64,000 bases of DNA from Rhizoclosmatium globosum. Lineage: Eukaryota > Chytridiomycota > Chytridiomycetes > Chytridiales > Chytriomycetaceae. This document shows, piece by piece, positions 34,925 through 46,834 of the stretch. Under the pieces are notes generated by a model. It saw only the letters and a list, made by a program, of their open reading frames with translations, made no database searches and was not told the DNA's origin. How positions within the stretch are numbered: position 1 is the first letter of the stretch; each line of letters begins with the position of its first letter. The DNA lies in assembly GCA_002104985.1 (NCBI GenBank), contig MCGO01000108.1, positions 1-64,000 on the forward strand, given 5' to 3'. Made by a program: the position numbers and the translations under genes.

Positions 34925-36845
34925 TCACTTTGTCGAAACGCGAGAATCCACTATCCGCAACGAAGGCACGCCAAGCGTCCCATTCCTCCTCTTTCTTCTA
35001 ATCTTACATTTCCTACACAAACACCGTCCATCCTCATCCGAACTCTCACTTTCTGTGTTATCCCGACTCGCCCCCTCCGTCTCACTACTTCCACTACTGC
35101 TACTACTCGAGCTACTCGAACTATCCGACGAACTCGGAGGAACCTGCGGAACAGTCTCCAACATCTTGGCCGTCTCCACAAGCCCCTTGTACACCAACCG
35201 ATCCTCCAACGCGTCCTCACGCGGATGCTCCACAAAACTCGAGAGTTTCTTGAGGAGTCGAAGACTCATTTTCGGGCGTGAGTTTCGCGTCTTGAGCCAC
35301 ACAGTTTCCCAATTCGCAACGGAACAAAAGTTTTGGGTTACACCAACTGTGAAGTCCAGGTTAATAACGAGGTGGTGCCAACCTCCCGGAACAAACACGG
35401 TTTCGCCGGGCCGTTGAATGAGGTTTATGATTCCAAGGCGGTCAGCGAGTGTTTTCCCGGACGCGTCGATTGTGGAAGGGTCAGTGAGACGTGGGTAGAC
35501 CATGACGAACCAGGTGGCTGCTTCGTGATCGGGGAGTCCTCGCATCGTGACCATGTTTTTGGGGATTTCGGGTGGGAAGAGGGCCCATCGTTTGTGACCT
35601 GTGAGGAGTGTGTTCCAGGCGGAGGTTCCGAGGGGGTCGACGTGGATTCCGGTGCCGCTGCGTTTTGGGCCGATGACGACCCAGCGATGGGGTGGCCGCT
35701 TTGAGCCGGTGTATTGGAAAAGGTCGGAGCGGAAGTAGCGGGGGATTATGTAATCTGCGAGCATTTCTTTTGTGGGGCGGGAGGTGGAATGTCGATTTCT
35801 TCAGATGTTGGGCTGATTGGTTCCGTAGGAGCTATAGTTGCAGGTGCAGAGGTGGGTGTTTTGTAAGTCAGTTTGATGAGGCTTCTTCCTTCTCGGGGCT
35901 CTTTGCAGGGGACGAACGGTCGATTGTTTTGAGTCGTTTTGGAGGTTCTTGTTGGTTATCTGAGCCATCTGTGTTGGAATTCCTGCCTCGCTTCTCTGGT
36001 GATGATGGTTCTGACTTGATTGAACCAGATTTCCCTTCCTTATCAGACTTTAACTCTTTCTCCTTCTCTTTTTCTTTCTCCTGCCGTCTCTTTTCCTTCT
36101 TTTCCTTATCGCGTTTCTTGATGTCTTCGGCAGTGTTGTTTCGAGACCGATCGGCAAAGTTTGGGTCAAAGATGTACAGCGGGGAATCATCTTTTGCAGC
36201 GTCGCCTGACGTGCAGTAATGCATAAAGTAGTTGAAAGGCAAGAAAACTGTTTATGATGAGTCAGTACGAGTCACCAACGCCAAACCAAGGGTACTCACC
36301 ACTCTTTCCATCATCGTCTTCGCCAACCTTAAACTTTTCGTTGTAAAAGCGGTCGAGCAATCTCTGTGGAGTCCATTCCGTTCAGCTTTCCATCCTTTGT
36401 GACGCCAGTGATGACACAAGGCACACCATCCCTCTCGAATCGGTCTACAAAGTCCTGGTCGCTCACATCATCGACATCGATTCTCTCGACAGTGTCAAGG
36501 TGGTCCGGGATGTAAAACGAGAGGTTCGCAAAGTTTGCTCTCGCCCAGTTTCTGCAGTCGAGTTCTGTGTCGTTCAAGTTAGTCGTCGAACAAGGAAGCA
36601 AACGCCAAACAAACAAAGGCCACCTGATCGAGCCGCCCTTTCCAGCGTCGAAGTCGTCGCTCGAACCGCGCCAGTTTAATTGGCACTGGCTGCGCAACCA
36701 CAGCCGTCGATTCGTTTCTCGCCGCCGCCGAGAACCGCCGCGCGTCCTTCGAAACGAGCCATTTCATCGATTCGTTGCGCTCGTTGGTGATTCGTATCGA
36801 CGTCACATCGGCGCAGGTCAACGAATGGGTCCCTTGCTTCATCAT
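34925..36845 (-). CDS. JMJD6: JMJD6-like JmjC oxygenase (arginine demethylase / lysyl hydroxylase)
   Basis: JMJD6 is a nuclear Fe(II)/2-oxoglutarate enzyme acting on splicing factors and histones. Family blocks in order: NWARANFANLSFYIPDHLDTVERID (about 36545-36470), QDFVDRFERDGVPCVITG, KFKVGEDDDGKS, FMHYCTSGDAAKDDSPLYIFD, a long charged insert not seen in the human protein (about 36165-35790), IPRYFRSDLFQY, GTGIHVDPLGTSAWN (iron-binding HxD, about 35660), GHKRWALFPPE, PGETVFVPGGWHHLVINLD (second iron His, about 35380) and VTQNF. The C terminus carries a poly-serine tract (about 35130-35085), a hallmark of the human enzyme too. Slips at 35779-35781 (GGG) and 35872-35874 (TTT) are each repaired by one base. 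The exact start codon is uncertain. Confidence 0.9.
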
Positions 36846-37135
36846 TTCTTCTTTCTTTCTCTACTCAATCAAAATGAATAGAAAAAAAGGAAAGAGGTCA
36901 GAAGAGTCTCTACCTAGATTTCTTTCATCGTGTTGACAGTTCCCAATCATTATCGAGTAATGGTCGCCATTCACATGGCAATAACGACTCTTCGTATTCT
37001 ACTCTTCAGCTTTAAAATAATAAATATCTCTCGAACAATAAGATAATAATGACTGTTCTGATTGTTCAGTTTCCATTATTGACTGACTGTGTCACCAAAA
37101 AAGACACTTCCAATCATCAACAACCTCAAATCCCA

Positions 37136-39830
37136 ATGGCCTTCGACTTCTTCACATCGATGGGCTCGTCGATGCTCGGCCTTGGCACAACTGCACCAAA
37201 GGGTCGGCCATCTTCGGTTCTTCTGCAGCCAGGAGGTTGGTCCTATCAACTGTCGTTTCATTAGGCTGATCATCCCCATCCATTACAGTCCTCCAATACA
37301 AGTACCAACGCGCCTGGGACAATATTGTTCTTGACTGCGAAACTGAAGCCAACTGGAGACGGCCCGTGGATGCAACTGACATTCCCCGCAACCTGAACAT
37401 CATTGTTGATATCCTCGTCAAAGAACATGCCACCGTCGATGGTGAGCTCTAAATACATACACAACTATGATTACTAAAACATAAGAACACAACAAAAAGG
37501 CGGCGTGGACCCAGGAGGCATCACAGAACGTTTCCTCTCAGACGATCTCCTCGGAAAACTCGTTTCCTTCAGTGAAGCAGACTGTCCCCAAGGGTTCCGT
37601 GGACAAGTCATTTCTTTTGTAGCTCAATTGCTGTTGGTTCTTGATCCCCAGATCCTTGTCCATGCCGCTGTTCACAGACCTCTCCTCAACTTGATCAAAC
37701 AAGGACTTGAGAGTCAGAAATATGCAAAGAGCTGTTGACGCTTGAACTTGACCTTGCTGCAAAGTTGTATGATTACCCGCACTTGCTTCCCCTCTTTTTC
37801 TCAAAGAACGAGAACCCTGCTGCACTTGAAGTTGGTTCTGCGGCGCTTGTGACGGGTCATGATTTTGTGCTTCTTGATCATATATTGCGGTATGTTCATG
37901 CTGATGGGGAGGAAGGAGATTTGGCGCGGGACGCTTCTCTGTTTCTTGTGGAGTTGGCGGCAGGGGATTTGGCAACGTATTTTGAGGTTGCTGATTTTCC
38001 TGCAGTTGCTATTGCGGGGCTTGGGTCCATGTATTCACTTCTTCCTCAGTATGTTGCGCGTGGTATCAAGTGGGAACAGCAATTTAAGGGACGGTCTGCT
38101 TCGAATGCGTTCAGAGACTCTGGTCAAAGGCTATTGCGTAGACCAATTGAAGTGTTCAAGGAAGATGTCGAGGCTTTGATTCGGGTCCTTCAGTTTATTC
38201 AATCTGTTGTTTTGCGTTGTCCCGATTCTGGAATCACCACATCGATTCTTGAAGACTTTCAAGGAACGTTCTTGGATAATATTGTATCCAGTGGATTCAC
38301 ATCCTCCAGTGATTTTGATGGGTCTACTGTTGCAGCTTTGTTTTACATGACGAAAATGGCGGAAACTCTCAAGGAAGAATGCCTCGTTGCAATCTTTACC
38401 CAATTCCTTCTCAGTTCTGATGCTGTCGATGAAGAAGAAGAGACCGACGAGGCGAAAAAGAAGGCTTTCAGAAAGTCAATGAATCGTCGATCCGTTATCC
38501 GTCCTTCGTCTGCCCTTATGATGTCCAATCCTCTCGCTCCCATGATGAATCGTCCACAATCGCCGTTTGTGACAGCCCAACCTCCAACTTCAATCCCAAA
38601 GAAAGACATCAAACTTCAAATCCGCGATATCCTCCTTTCCAAACTTGCATCCTTGTCTGAAGAAGTAGTCATTGCAACTCTACACCTGCTACGCACTCTC
38701 CTCCAACACCACCCAGTCCGCACAACTAGTTTACTCATTGAACGACTTCCACACTCAGACGCTTCCACCACTAGCCCTACACTGAAAATCTCTGCCCAAA
38801 CACACCTCTGGCTCCTTTCTCGGTACTTTGCTCTTACCCCTGCAGACTCGCCCGATCCAGCAACCACCCGTCAAATCCACATCCGCTCAGACCCCTCGAC
38901 CAACCCCTCCAACTCTTTTCCTCCATCATGGACAGTTTTGTGTCTGGCGGTGACAGTATCGTCTCGACACCGGGACGCATCATGGTTCAAGGACCACTGG
39001 GAGTTGTGCCCGTTGAAACGAGTCTAAGTCGGTACGTCTCTGCCAGTGTTGCAAAGGCGTCGCAGGAGGGTGGGAAACCGGTGCGCGCGAGGGCTGATGT
39101 TGATTTGGATGAGATTTTGTTGTTGGGGAGCGCGGGTGGATCGAAAGGGAATGAAGTGGATCGAGAGAGGGTGCGAAGGAAGCGTGCGCGTGGGCAGATT
39201 AACTTTGCGGATGCGACGCAGCATGAAGGGGAGGTTGCGGGGGTGCTTGGGAGGGGGAGTGTGGAGAGGGGGTGGGTTCTTGAGGTTTGTAAGGACGCGA
39301 GTTTGAGGAAGGTGTTGGATATGCTTGGTGGGTTCTTTTCGCATAGCTATTCAGTCAATTTGGTATGTGTTGTGTTTCTCTGATGACTTGAACTGATTGG
39401 AATTATGAAAACAGGCACTCACTGGACTTGTTACAAACTTGCTTGCTTCACCAACTCCACTCGTGTACCACACTCTTCTCTCGGCAGACCTTCTCTTGGG
39501 TCCACGTGGAATCCTTTCTCCATTTTCCCCAACGCCTTCTCTGTACACTATTCTCCTCAAATTGCGCCGCGAAGTTAGTGACCGTCGTTCAACGCATGGG
39601 GACGGAAGTTTGAGGAGCTCCTCTTACTCACGCGCGAGGAACTATTTGGTCAACGTAGGGCGACCGAAGTGCAAAAGCTGAGTGTTACAAACGCGGGTGT
39701 TGACCTTGAGATTGAATTTTTAAGAACGTTGTTTTGTTGGAAGAGTTTGTGAAGAGGTAGTGGTGTTGCTGTTGGGCATGCTGTTGCTGGGGATACGATT
39801 TGGTATTGTATGCTTGATTTCATTTTCTAA
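37136..39830 (+). CDS. FHIP / RAI16-family protein (FTS-Hook-interacting)
   Basis: FHIP proteins link the Hook dynein adaptor to early endosomes. From ATG 37136 short exons read through GT-AG introns (about 37235-37290 and 37441-37500) into a 430-codon exon. Recognisable RAI16-type stretches are WDNIVLDCETEANWRRPVDATDIPRN (split by an intron), VHAAVHRPLLNLI, LLDHILRYVHADGEEGDLARDASLFL, a helical core, a disordered Pro/Ser insert (about 38480-38620) and KLQIRDILLSKLASLSEEVVIATLHLLRTLL. The C-terminal helical part follows (about 39330-39600), with KFEELLLTREELFG and NVVLLEEFVKE, like the end of animal FHIPs. The last frames shift around 39610 and 39730, so the stop (TAA 39828-39830) is tentative. 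Confidence 0.8.
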
Positions 39831-39908
39831 AATAGAGATTCTCTTTCATTTCCAATGTTGTAACTTGGTTGTAACTGTTGCGTGAAGAGATGATGTGGAT
39901 CCAAAAAG

Positions 39909-42620
39909 ATGGAATATTCAGGAGTGAGTGAGGATGGACACCCACTCTCGCCGCTTTCGCCAACACACTCGCGACCCGTTTCACCCTCGCAATCGCAATC
40001 GCAATCTCAGGCACCATGGACTCATCGGCAATATCCACTTGAGTCGCCGTTTGCCCAGTTGCCGTTTGAGACACACGCACTTCACGATGACCACAACGAC
40101 CACAACGACAACAACGACCACGACAGCGACGGCGACTCGGACGCGCCGCCGCCATCCAACTTGATTGTGCAGGACACGCGGCAACAAAACAGCGTCCAAA
40201 AGAAAGTATCGCGAAAACAGCCACTCGCAACGCTGCGACGGGCCCTCGCGAATCCCTGGTCCGCCTTTCCCGATCAACAACAACTCAACAAAACCTGCGA
40301 CTCGACTCGGCCTCGGCCCCGCTTCTCGATCCCACAATCAACTTGCACTCGCCGGAAGGACCTCAGCACAAGTCCAATCTCTCAGCACAGCAATGGCAAC
40401 TACGCAACAATAACAACAACAACTATATTGATGACGATGAAGAGAACGCGTCACCGGGTCGCTTCAATCATGAACGTGACTTGGATGATTATGTGGATGA
40501 TAAAACTCGGGCACTTCGGATTTGGGCTTCTATTGAACCTGAGAACCTGGACCTCCACTTGCAACGGATATATTCGTATTTTGTCGAAAAGGGCTTTTCG
40601 CCGTTGTTCTGGGGCGAGTGTGTAATTTAATGTACGTGGAATTTCGCCATATTGTGATCTAGCAAAGCACTCGAATCTAATCCTTTGTACGCGTTCCCTT
40701 CCAGTATATTGGCATTCATTGTCGGGTTCTCAACTTTTACATTTTCTTGCATCGACCATTCACGTATCCACAAGCACAAGAGTCTGTCTGAAGTAATCAT
40801 TCCACAATGCCTCAAAACTCTGCCGGAATCCAAACGTTTTTCTTGATACTCTTTTCAATATGGTGGTATCGCAGCTCGCGCATTTGATTCTCGATCTTCC
40901 AACTCTATATCAGACGAAACTCATATACAACCATGTCCTCGAAATCACTGACGCGGAAATGGATACAATAGAGTGGCAAGACATCGTCACAAAACTGACT
41001 CAACTCAAATACTCTCTTCCTCCTGAGTCTCAGAACCCATATACTCGAAACTTGGATGCTCATACAATCGTGAATCGAATAATGAGGAAGGAAAATTACT
41101 TGATGGGAATGTTCAATAAGGAAATATTGAGCTGCGATTACCAGGAATCCTTGGACGGGTATTTGGAGGAGGAATCAATCGAAAAGGTGGATTATGGGTT
41201 ACAAAAGTTATGGAATGGAACCTATACTTTTGCATTCTGCTGTATGCCTTTGACGAAAATGGGTTGTTGCGAAAACGGTTTCTGAAGGGAACTCATCGGA
41301 GGCGACTTGTTGTTGGGTAAGGACAAACACTTAACCCTTTTGATAATGCTGACCTGCAACCACAAGACTTCAGAAACGGTTTGAGTTGATGGCATTTTTA
41401 ATTTATATTCTCGCCCTTCCTGATTGTCATCACCGTGCTGTATTTTGTGTTCAAGTTTGCAGAGGTATACAGAAACCCGTTCTCGTTTCCACTCTTTGTT
41501 AAATCACTCAATCAGGAATACCAAAAATCTCCAGCATCACTCTCTGCACGAGCATACACTTTACATGCTCAATATATCCTCAGAGACTTCAACGAACTCC
41601 CCCACCTTTTCAACACTCGTCTCAACAGATCCCACCCTTTAGCGTATCTTACCTCTCCCAATTCCGAAACCAAAAACAAATCCTTGTCGCCCGTCTCATA
41701 TCCTTCCTAACAGCCGGTATTCTCACCGCCCTAGCCCTCCTTGCCATCGTCGACCAAGAACTCACCGAATTCGAAATCACACCCGGCCGCTCCGCCCTCT
41801 TCTACGCAACAATTTTCGGAGGCATTCTTGCAACAGTTCGAAACATGATCCCCGACGAAACCCGCCTCTTTGAGCCCAAACGCGCTCTCGAACAAGTCAT
41901 CCAAGAAACGCACTACTGCCCGCACGACTGGAAATCCCGTCTCCACACGGAACAAGTCAAATCCGAGTTTTCAAAACTATTCGACTTGAAGGTGACGCAC
42001 CTTGTGTGGGAGCTTGTGTCGATTCCTGTTGCGCCGTTGATTCTGTATTACAGTCTTCCAATGTGCGCGGAGGCTGTTGTGGATTTTTTGAGGGAGTGTA
42101 CGGTTGATATGGAGGGGGTTGGGTTTGTGTGTAGTTTTGCGGCGTTTGATCTTGCGAGGTATGGGAACCCCAAATATGGTGTTCCTACGACGTCGACGGC
42201 CCAGGATGGGGTGGCGGGGAATGTGGGGATGGTTAGTAGAGAGGGGAAGATGGAGCAGAGCTTTTTGTATTTTAAGGCACAGTATCCGGGTGGGATGAAG
42301 GTGTGGATGGGAGTTTGTATTTACAGGCTTTAGGGCGGAGTGTGGGAGGAGGTGCGTTTGGGGGTAGGGGTGTTGGGTTACGTGGGGAGGCTAGTGTTTT
42401 GTGGGAAGGTGGAGGAAGGAGTAAACGAAGTGTCAAGTTTGGATCTCCTTTGGCTCATGGTGCGACTGGCGGAGGTGGGGGAAGCAGTAATGTCAGGATG
42501 GTGGATTTGTCAAGTTTGGAGCGAAGTGCGATTGATGATGAGGATGGCCCAGCAGAGACAGTGGGTATTCTGGGTATTTTGGATGCTGTTTATGAAGCGA
42601 ATAAGGGAGCTCGCCTGTAA
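39909..42620 (+). CDS. ATG9: Autophagy lipid scramblase ATG9
   Basis: ATG9 is the multi-pass vesicle protein that seeds autophagosomes. From ATG 39909 a long disordered N terminus is rich in Ser/Pro, then His/Asp/Asn (about 40080-40150). The core begins ALRIWASIEPENLDLHLQRIYSYF (about 40510), then has the first membrane helices, LPTLYQTKLIYNHVLEITDAEMDTIEWQDIV, DAHTIVNRIMRKENYLMGMFNKEIL (ATG9 hallmark, about 41060-41130), FKFAEVYRNPFSFPLF, ELTEFEITPGRSALFYATIFGG, a re-entrant region and CAEAVVDFLRECTVDMEGVGFVCSFAAFDL (about 42065-42155). The tail is Gly/Ser-rich and ends at TAA 42618-42620. Several GT-AG introns are readable and a slip occurs near 42310. Confidence 0.93.
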
Positions 42621-42731
42621 ATTCTTCTGGTACCAATATTTATTTTTTAGCATTTTGTTTGATATAGGATAAAGTACACATTTATTATGTATTGCAGACC
42701 TCATTTTTCATCAGGTAATCACCAAATCCAG

Positions 42732-43769
42732 CTAATTCCCCTTCTTTGCCTCCTTCAATCGCACGTTTGCTCTTGCAACAAATGCTTGACGACCCAACAA
42801 TCCCATCACACTCCAAATCACACTTCCGTATCCAAACAACTGGAACAAGTTCAATTGAACCCAGTACACGTAGAAAAAGACACAGGATGCAGTAAGGGAC
42901 AAGAGGAAAGCAGGTCCCCAGAACAAGCTGGCACCAGAAGCAGAGATGTTGCTCACGTTCACCTTAAGAGCGGACCACTACCAACCACATGTTATAAACC
43001 ACAACACTTTTCGCTTGAATCGAAATGGCTCACCAGAATAATCAAAAGAGCCCATGGAGCACCAACGACTGCAGCTGCGAAAGCATAAGAAACAATCGCA
43101 GGTGGCATCTTCTCCGGCTGTCTGAACTGATGGTAAATTTCATTCACAGGTTCAAACGTCTCTGTGCTTCCCAAAACGTGGTATGAAGGACCCGTGGCTC
43201 TGAACTCAAACTTGACTTGCCCGAGCTTCACGGACTCCTTGGTTGCACGGGAGAGCAATGTGACAGTGTAAAGACCTGGGTGTTGCTTGATCTGAGCGTA
43301 GATGAAGGTGTTCTTCTTGATAAAGTCCTGTTTTTGTAGTTGCGGGGGTTAAGTACTTGATCTTGAAGGCATTCAGCCCCAGAGGGTCCTCCTCTCAAAA
43401 TGCGAGTGTAATTTTTACCAGTTGCAGTTCGTGCTTTCCGCCCTTTGCTTCAAAGGGAAACGAAGCCTCAACGTCCTTCAACTCAGTGTGCGCAAAGTGG
43501 GCAAACACAACATCGTTCTCTTCGTCGCTGACGACTCCGAGCGCAAGAAGCTCATCTTCGCCAACAATGACTGGCTTTGCGAGGGTTTTTGGGGATTTAA
43601 CGCTGGTTTAACGTGTTGTTAGATGGGATGGGAGAGTGCCTATGAGAGGGTACCTGACGCTGCTGACTTGACCACCGTCTCTGCCAATGACGATTGCCTT
43701 AGTGGTAAGAGCTGCAGAGGCGACAAGGGCACTCAAGAGCAATGTGAGAAGCGCGAGGATTTTCGACAT
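42732..43769 (-). CDS. SWP1: Ribophorin II / SWP1 oligosaccharyltransferase subunit
   Basis: SWP1 is a subunit of the ER oligosaccharyltransferase that attaches N-glycans. From ATG 43769 there is a clear signal peptide (MSKILALLTLLLSALVASA). The lumenal beta domain follows (VGEDELLALGV, FEAKGGKHELQL, FIKKNTFIYAQIKQHPGLYTVTLLSR). The family-typical block YHQFRQPEKMPPAIVSYAFAA (about 43140-43080) leads into the first of three C-terminal membrane helices, the others being ASLFWGPAFLLSLTASCVFFYVYW and LFQLFGYGSVIWSVMGLLG. A short basic cytosolic end closes at TAG 42732-42734. Introns lie at about 43660-43580, 43420-43330 and 43035-42980. Confidence 0.88.
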
Positions 43770-44321
43770 TTGTTTTGTTCTTCATTGATGTTGGACCTGA
43801 TACACTGTGCCCTCATCATTACTATGGACGCGGAATCATTTCTTCCCTCTTCTTTGTTACTATTTTGTGATGGGGACATGACAGCTGCGTTGGATGCTTT
43901 GAGGTTGCCAGCACAGAAATTACAGAATGCTGCGTGCCGTCCGAGATAAATTATGAATTTATGATACAGTAGTAGTAAAACTGAAAGGTAAATATTAACT
44001 TGTATTCCTAAGCTCCTCTGAAGTTGATGTGTCTTCGTTATGTAATTCGTCGGAAACTTCGCTCATGATTCATGGGTCAGTCTTCATTGTATCGAAATAA
44101 TGGTGCATTAAATAGTCTGTGAAATGTAAGAACATGGAATGAAGGTCAAGGCTTGACCTGTTTTCCTCCGCCAAACAAGCCGATACTATTTGTACATTCT
44201 ACAAACCTCATAACTTTACTCCATTTAGGACACAACCACATCAGACTTCGTGCAGCAGGATTCTTTGCCTTCCAGAATCTTTCTCCCATCACCCGTGCCT
44301 CCAACGACAATCCAAGCAAAA
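43770..44321. other. Spacer between SWP1 and LRR gene E
   Basis: This is the shared upstream region of two divergent genes. No conserved reading frame, RNA gene or repeat is seen. Confidence 0.5.
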
Positions 44322-45239
44322 ATGGCGTCGCTCCCACCCGTCCTCCACCTCGATATTCTCAAGGAAATCCTATCGTTCCTTCACCCGCGCCAAAGTATCC
44401 GCCTCCGCCGCCTCTGTCGCGACATCAACTCTCTGATCCTCTCAAAACACTTTGCAAAGCAGAACCTCTCCCGATTCGTATCGCGAAGATCTCCTCCCGA
44501 TTCCAAAGGCTTCAACACGCTCGAGTTTGATTGGTTTCACTGGCCGGAATCGTTTGCCGTGGTTTATGTGGAACGGTGGAAGAGCCATCAAAGTCACTTG
44601 TGGTGGGGTGAAAACGCTGTGCGAACTGGAAAGATCCCGCGGGCTCTGCAGTTGATGACGGGATTGGTTTATTTGAACTTGGGGATGGGCAGGTTGAAGG
44701 ACGAGATACCCTTGGAGCTGACTACCATCGTATCTCTTGTTTCGCTTGATCTTGGGTATAACAGACTCGAAGGGTCTATCCCGCCATCTATCGGAAATCT
44801 CCAGAATCTCCGACTCCTCAAATTGAATGGGAATCTGCTCACTGGAAGTATTCCCATGGAAATCTGCAAACTCGGAAATCTGGTTGAGTTGATGCTGAGC
44901 CGAAACAAGCTTGCGGGACAAATACCTGCGGAGATTGGGAATCTGGTCAATCTAAAGGAGCTCTTACTTCGTGAAAATAGCCTCTCGGGCCCTATTCCTT
45001 CGTCGATTGGACAGTGTACTCGCTTGACAGATTTGTATTTGCAAAACAACAAGCTTGAGGGCCCTATTCCATCTGAGCTTGGACAATGTTTCAGATTGGA
45101 GAATGTGTATGCTCACAATAATCAGTTGAGTGGACCTTTACCGCAGTCACTAGTCAGTTTGCCTCGCTTGGCAATGTTTGACGTCCGAAATAACGCAGGA
45201 TTACACTGCGATTTCGAGTTTCCGAGGCTTGTCTCATAG
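44322..45239 (+). CDS. F-box-like / plant-type LRR protein E
   Basis: This is an intact single-exon gene of 305 codons. MASLPPVLHLDILKEILSFLHP begins the F-box-like head, then FAKQNLSRF, the linker motif FDWFHWPESFAVVYVERW, and eight GxIP repeats (for example RLEGSIPPSIGNLQNLRLL and SLSGPIPSSIGQCTRLTDL). The C-terminal cap is DVRNNAGLHCDFEF before TAG 45237-45239. There is no N-terminal coiled coil, unlike C and D, and no signal peptide or membrane helix, so this is an intracellular protein. It is the best template for the family because it is undamaged. Confidence 0.85.
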   Translation: MASLPPVLHLDILKEILSFLHPRQSIRLRRLCRDINSLILSKHFAKQNLSRFVSRRSPPDSKGFNTLEFDWFHWPESFAVVYVERWKSHQSHLWWGENAVRTGKIPRALQLMTGLVYLNLGMGRLKDEIPLELTTIVSLVSLDLGYNRLEGSIPPSIGNLQNLRLLKLNGNLLTGSIPMEICKLGNLVELMLSRNKLAGQIPAEIGNLVNLKELLLRENSLSGPIPSSIGQCTRLTDLYLQNNKLEGPIPSELGQCFRLENVYAHNNQLSGPLPQSLVSLPRLAMFDVRNNAGLHCDFEFPRLVS

Positions 45240-45319
45240 TGTTTTATCCGTATCGTGAATAAATCATGTTTTTAGCTGTATCTGAACTACTTGAACTTAT
45301 GGATTGATTATTACTTCGT

Positions 45320-45659
45320 TTATTGCGAAAATAAGTCGTCCCAATCACTATGAATCCTTCGGCCAAGACCTCCAGAATGTCCACCTCGACCTCGACCACG
45401 TCCTCGACCACGCCCTCTACCCCTGAATCCACTATAACTTTGCGGAATATATGCATTCTTCTGATGCACACTGAAAACTTTTTTCTTGTTCTTTTGGCTC
45501 ACCAAGAACGTTCCAAATGAGGGAAAGAGGAACGTGATGAAAGATCTCAACACCATTCCAACAAGAGAGCCGCAAGCTGGATTTTCCGACTGTAAATATT
45601 TTTAAGTTTTGAGGGCTTTTTGATTTACCTGTACCAAACAATGCCCCCATAATAGCCAT
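45320..45659 (-). CDS. Small single-pass membrane protein with RG repeats (possibly SelK-like)
   Basis: A possible first exon (ATG 45659, MAIMGALFG) ends at a GTAAATC donor, with an acceptor near 45594. The main frame reads SENPACGSLVGMVLRSFITFLFPSFGTFLV (one membrane helix), a basic stop-transfer KNKKK, then seven to eight Arg-Gly pairs, GGLGRRIHSDWDD and a stop at 45320-45322. One helix plus a Gly/Arg-rich cytosolic tail ending in GRRI resembles selenoprotein K-type ER proteins, but the N-terminal signature is not clear and no selenocysteine codon is needed. Treat the family name as a suggestion. Confidence 0.45.
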
Positions 45660-46834
45660 TCATCACAAATTTCGACCCTATTGGAATTGATGTGCGAATG
45701 ATGTCATTTCAGAAAGAAATGTACGGCATAAGAATAAAGGATATAGTTTGAATACACTTGAGTAACATTGTTGTAAGAAAGTCTGATGGTAAAGGTTGGA
45801 TCCTCGGAAATGATGTCATAACGATGAAATCAAAATAACACCATTTTGACACCATTTGTGGCATGCGCATGGTATCAGTTGTGACGTATTAACTCTAAAG
45901 AGCTGAGGAACAGTATTACAAATACAGAATGATTGTAAAACTTAATTGTATTTATTCAACAGAAACACCAATTGTAACAAGAACAGAGTTTTGGATAGGT
46001 CCTCGGATTTCAAGACACAATCAACGCAAAAACTCACCAGAATTCTTCAGATTGAAAACAATGTGAATATGTTGCATACGCTTCCCTTAAACTAGATGGA
46101 GGATACAACGCAACAATTTGAGTTTATTTACGCACAACAGATTTTGACCTCAACACCGTCAAATTCAAAGCATGGTATTGATGATGTAAACTACAAAGGA
46201 ACACTCTGCAAGTTTGGAGGCAAATCGAGGTAAGTTGAGTGTGTCGTGACGAAATAAGTACTCAACTCCACGTTCCCTTTGGCCCACAGCTCTTACCTTC
46301 TTCAACTTTTGGCTACATTCATTACAATATTCTTGTATATTTTCGCATTTTTATTTATTTTATGTATGTCATTTGAGTTGAGGAGTCTTACGCCGAACTG
46401 AGTACATCCAACCAACACATTCTCAAACATTCCCGTTTACAGAAGTTGTCAACCGTTTCAATTTTTTGCGCTTTTAATTATACATCTGTTTTCAAGTTGA
46501 GCAGGACTGGTATGGATACAGCTCCATAAAAACTTCTCTCTTTTCGCCTGCTCCCAACACTGGCATTAGAGGCAACCTCTTGGTCTGATGAGAATCGACA
46601 TTAGAGGCAATCTCTTGGTCGCCTCTCTTTGCTGAGCGTATGGTGCATGGAATGCTGTCGCTGGTTAGCTTGATAACAAGGTAGGCTTGTGGTGGTTCTT
46701 GTAGCAACTCCACCCTCTATCTTCACTCTCCCCTTACATGCCAAACGTAATTAAACGTCTTGCACTTCTTAAAGTATGCCCGTGGTCATGATACCACTTC
46801 GTCGAACACGTTATTTTCAGCCAGGCTTTCAAAA
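45660..46834. other. Gene-poor spacer
   Basis: This AT-rich stretch of about 1.2 kb has no convincing coding frame. It holds a two-copy short repeat at 46564-46620 and a TATGGTGCATGG-rich upstream part before the small gene at 46835. Confidence 0.45.
46564..46620. repeat. Two-copy direct repeat, each copy self-complementary
   Basis: CATTAGAGGCAACCTCTTGG at 46564 recurs at 46599 with one change (period 35). The core AGAGGCAACCTCT is an inverted repeat with a three-base loop, so each copy could form a small hairpin. Confidence 0.7.

Noticed and set aside
46492..46713. 73-codon minus-strand open frame
   Set aside because: Most of it translates the two-copy hairpin repeat; there is no homology and no splicing.
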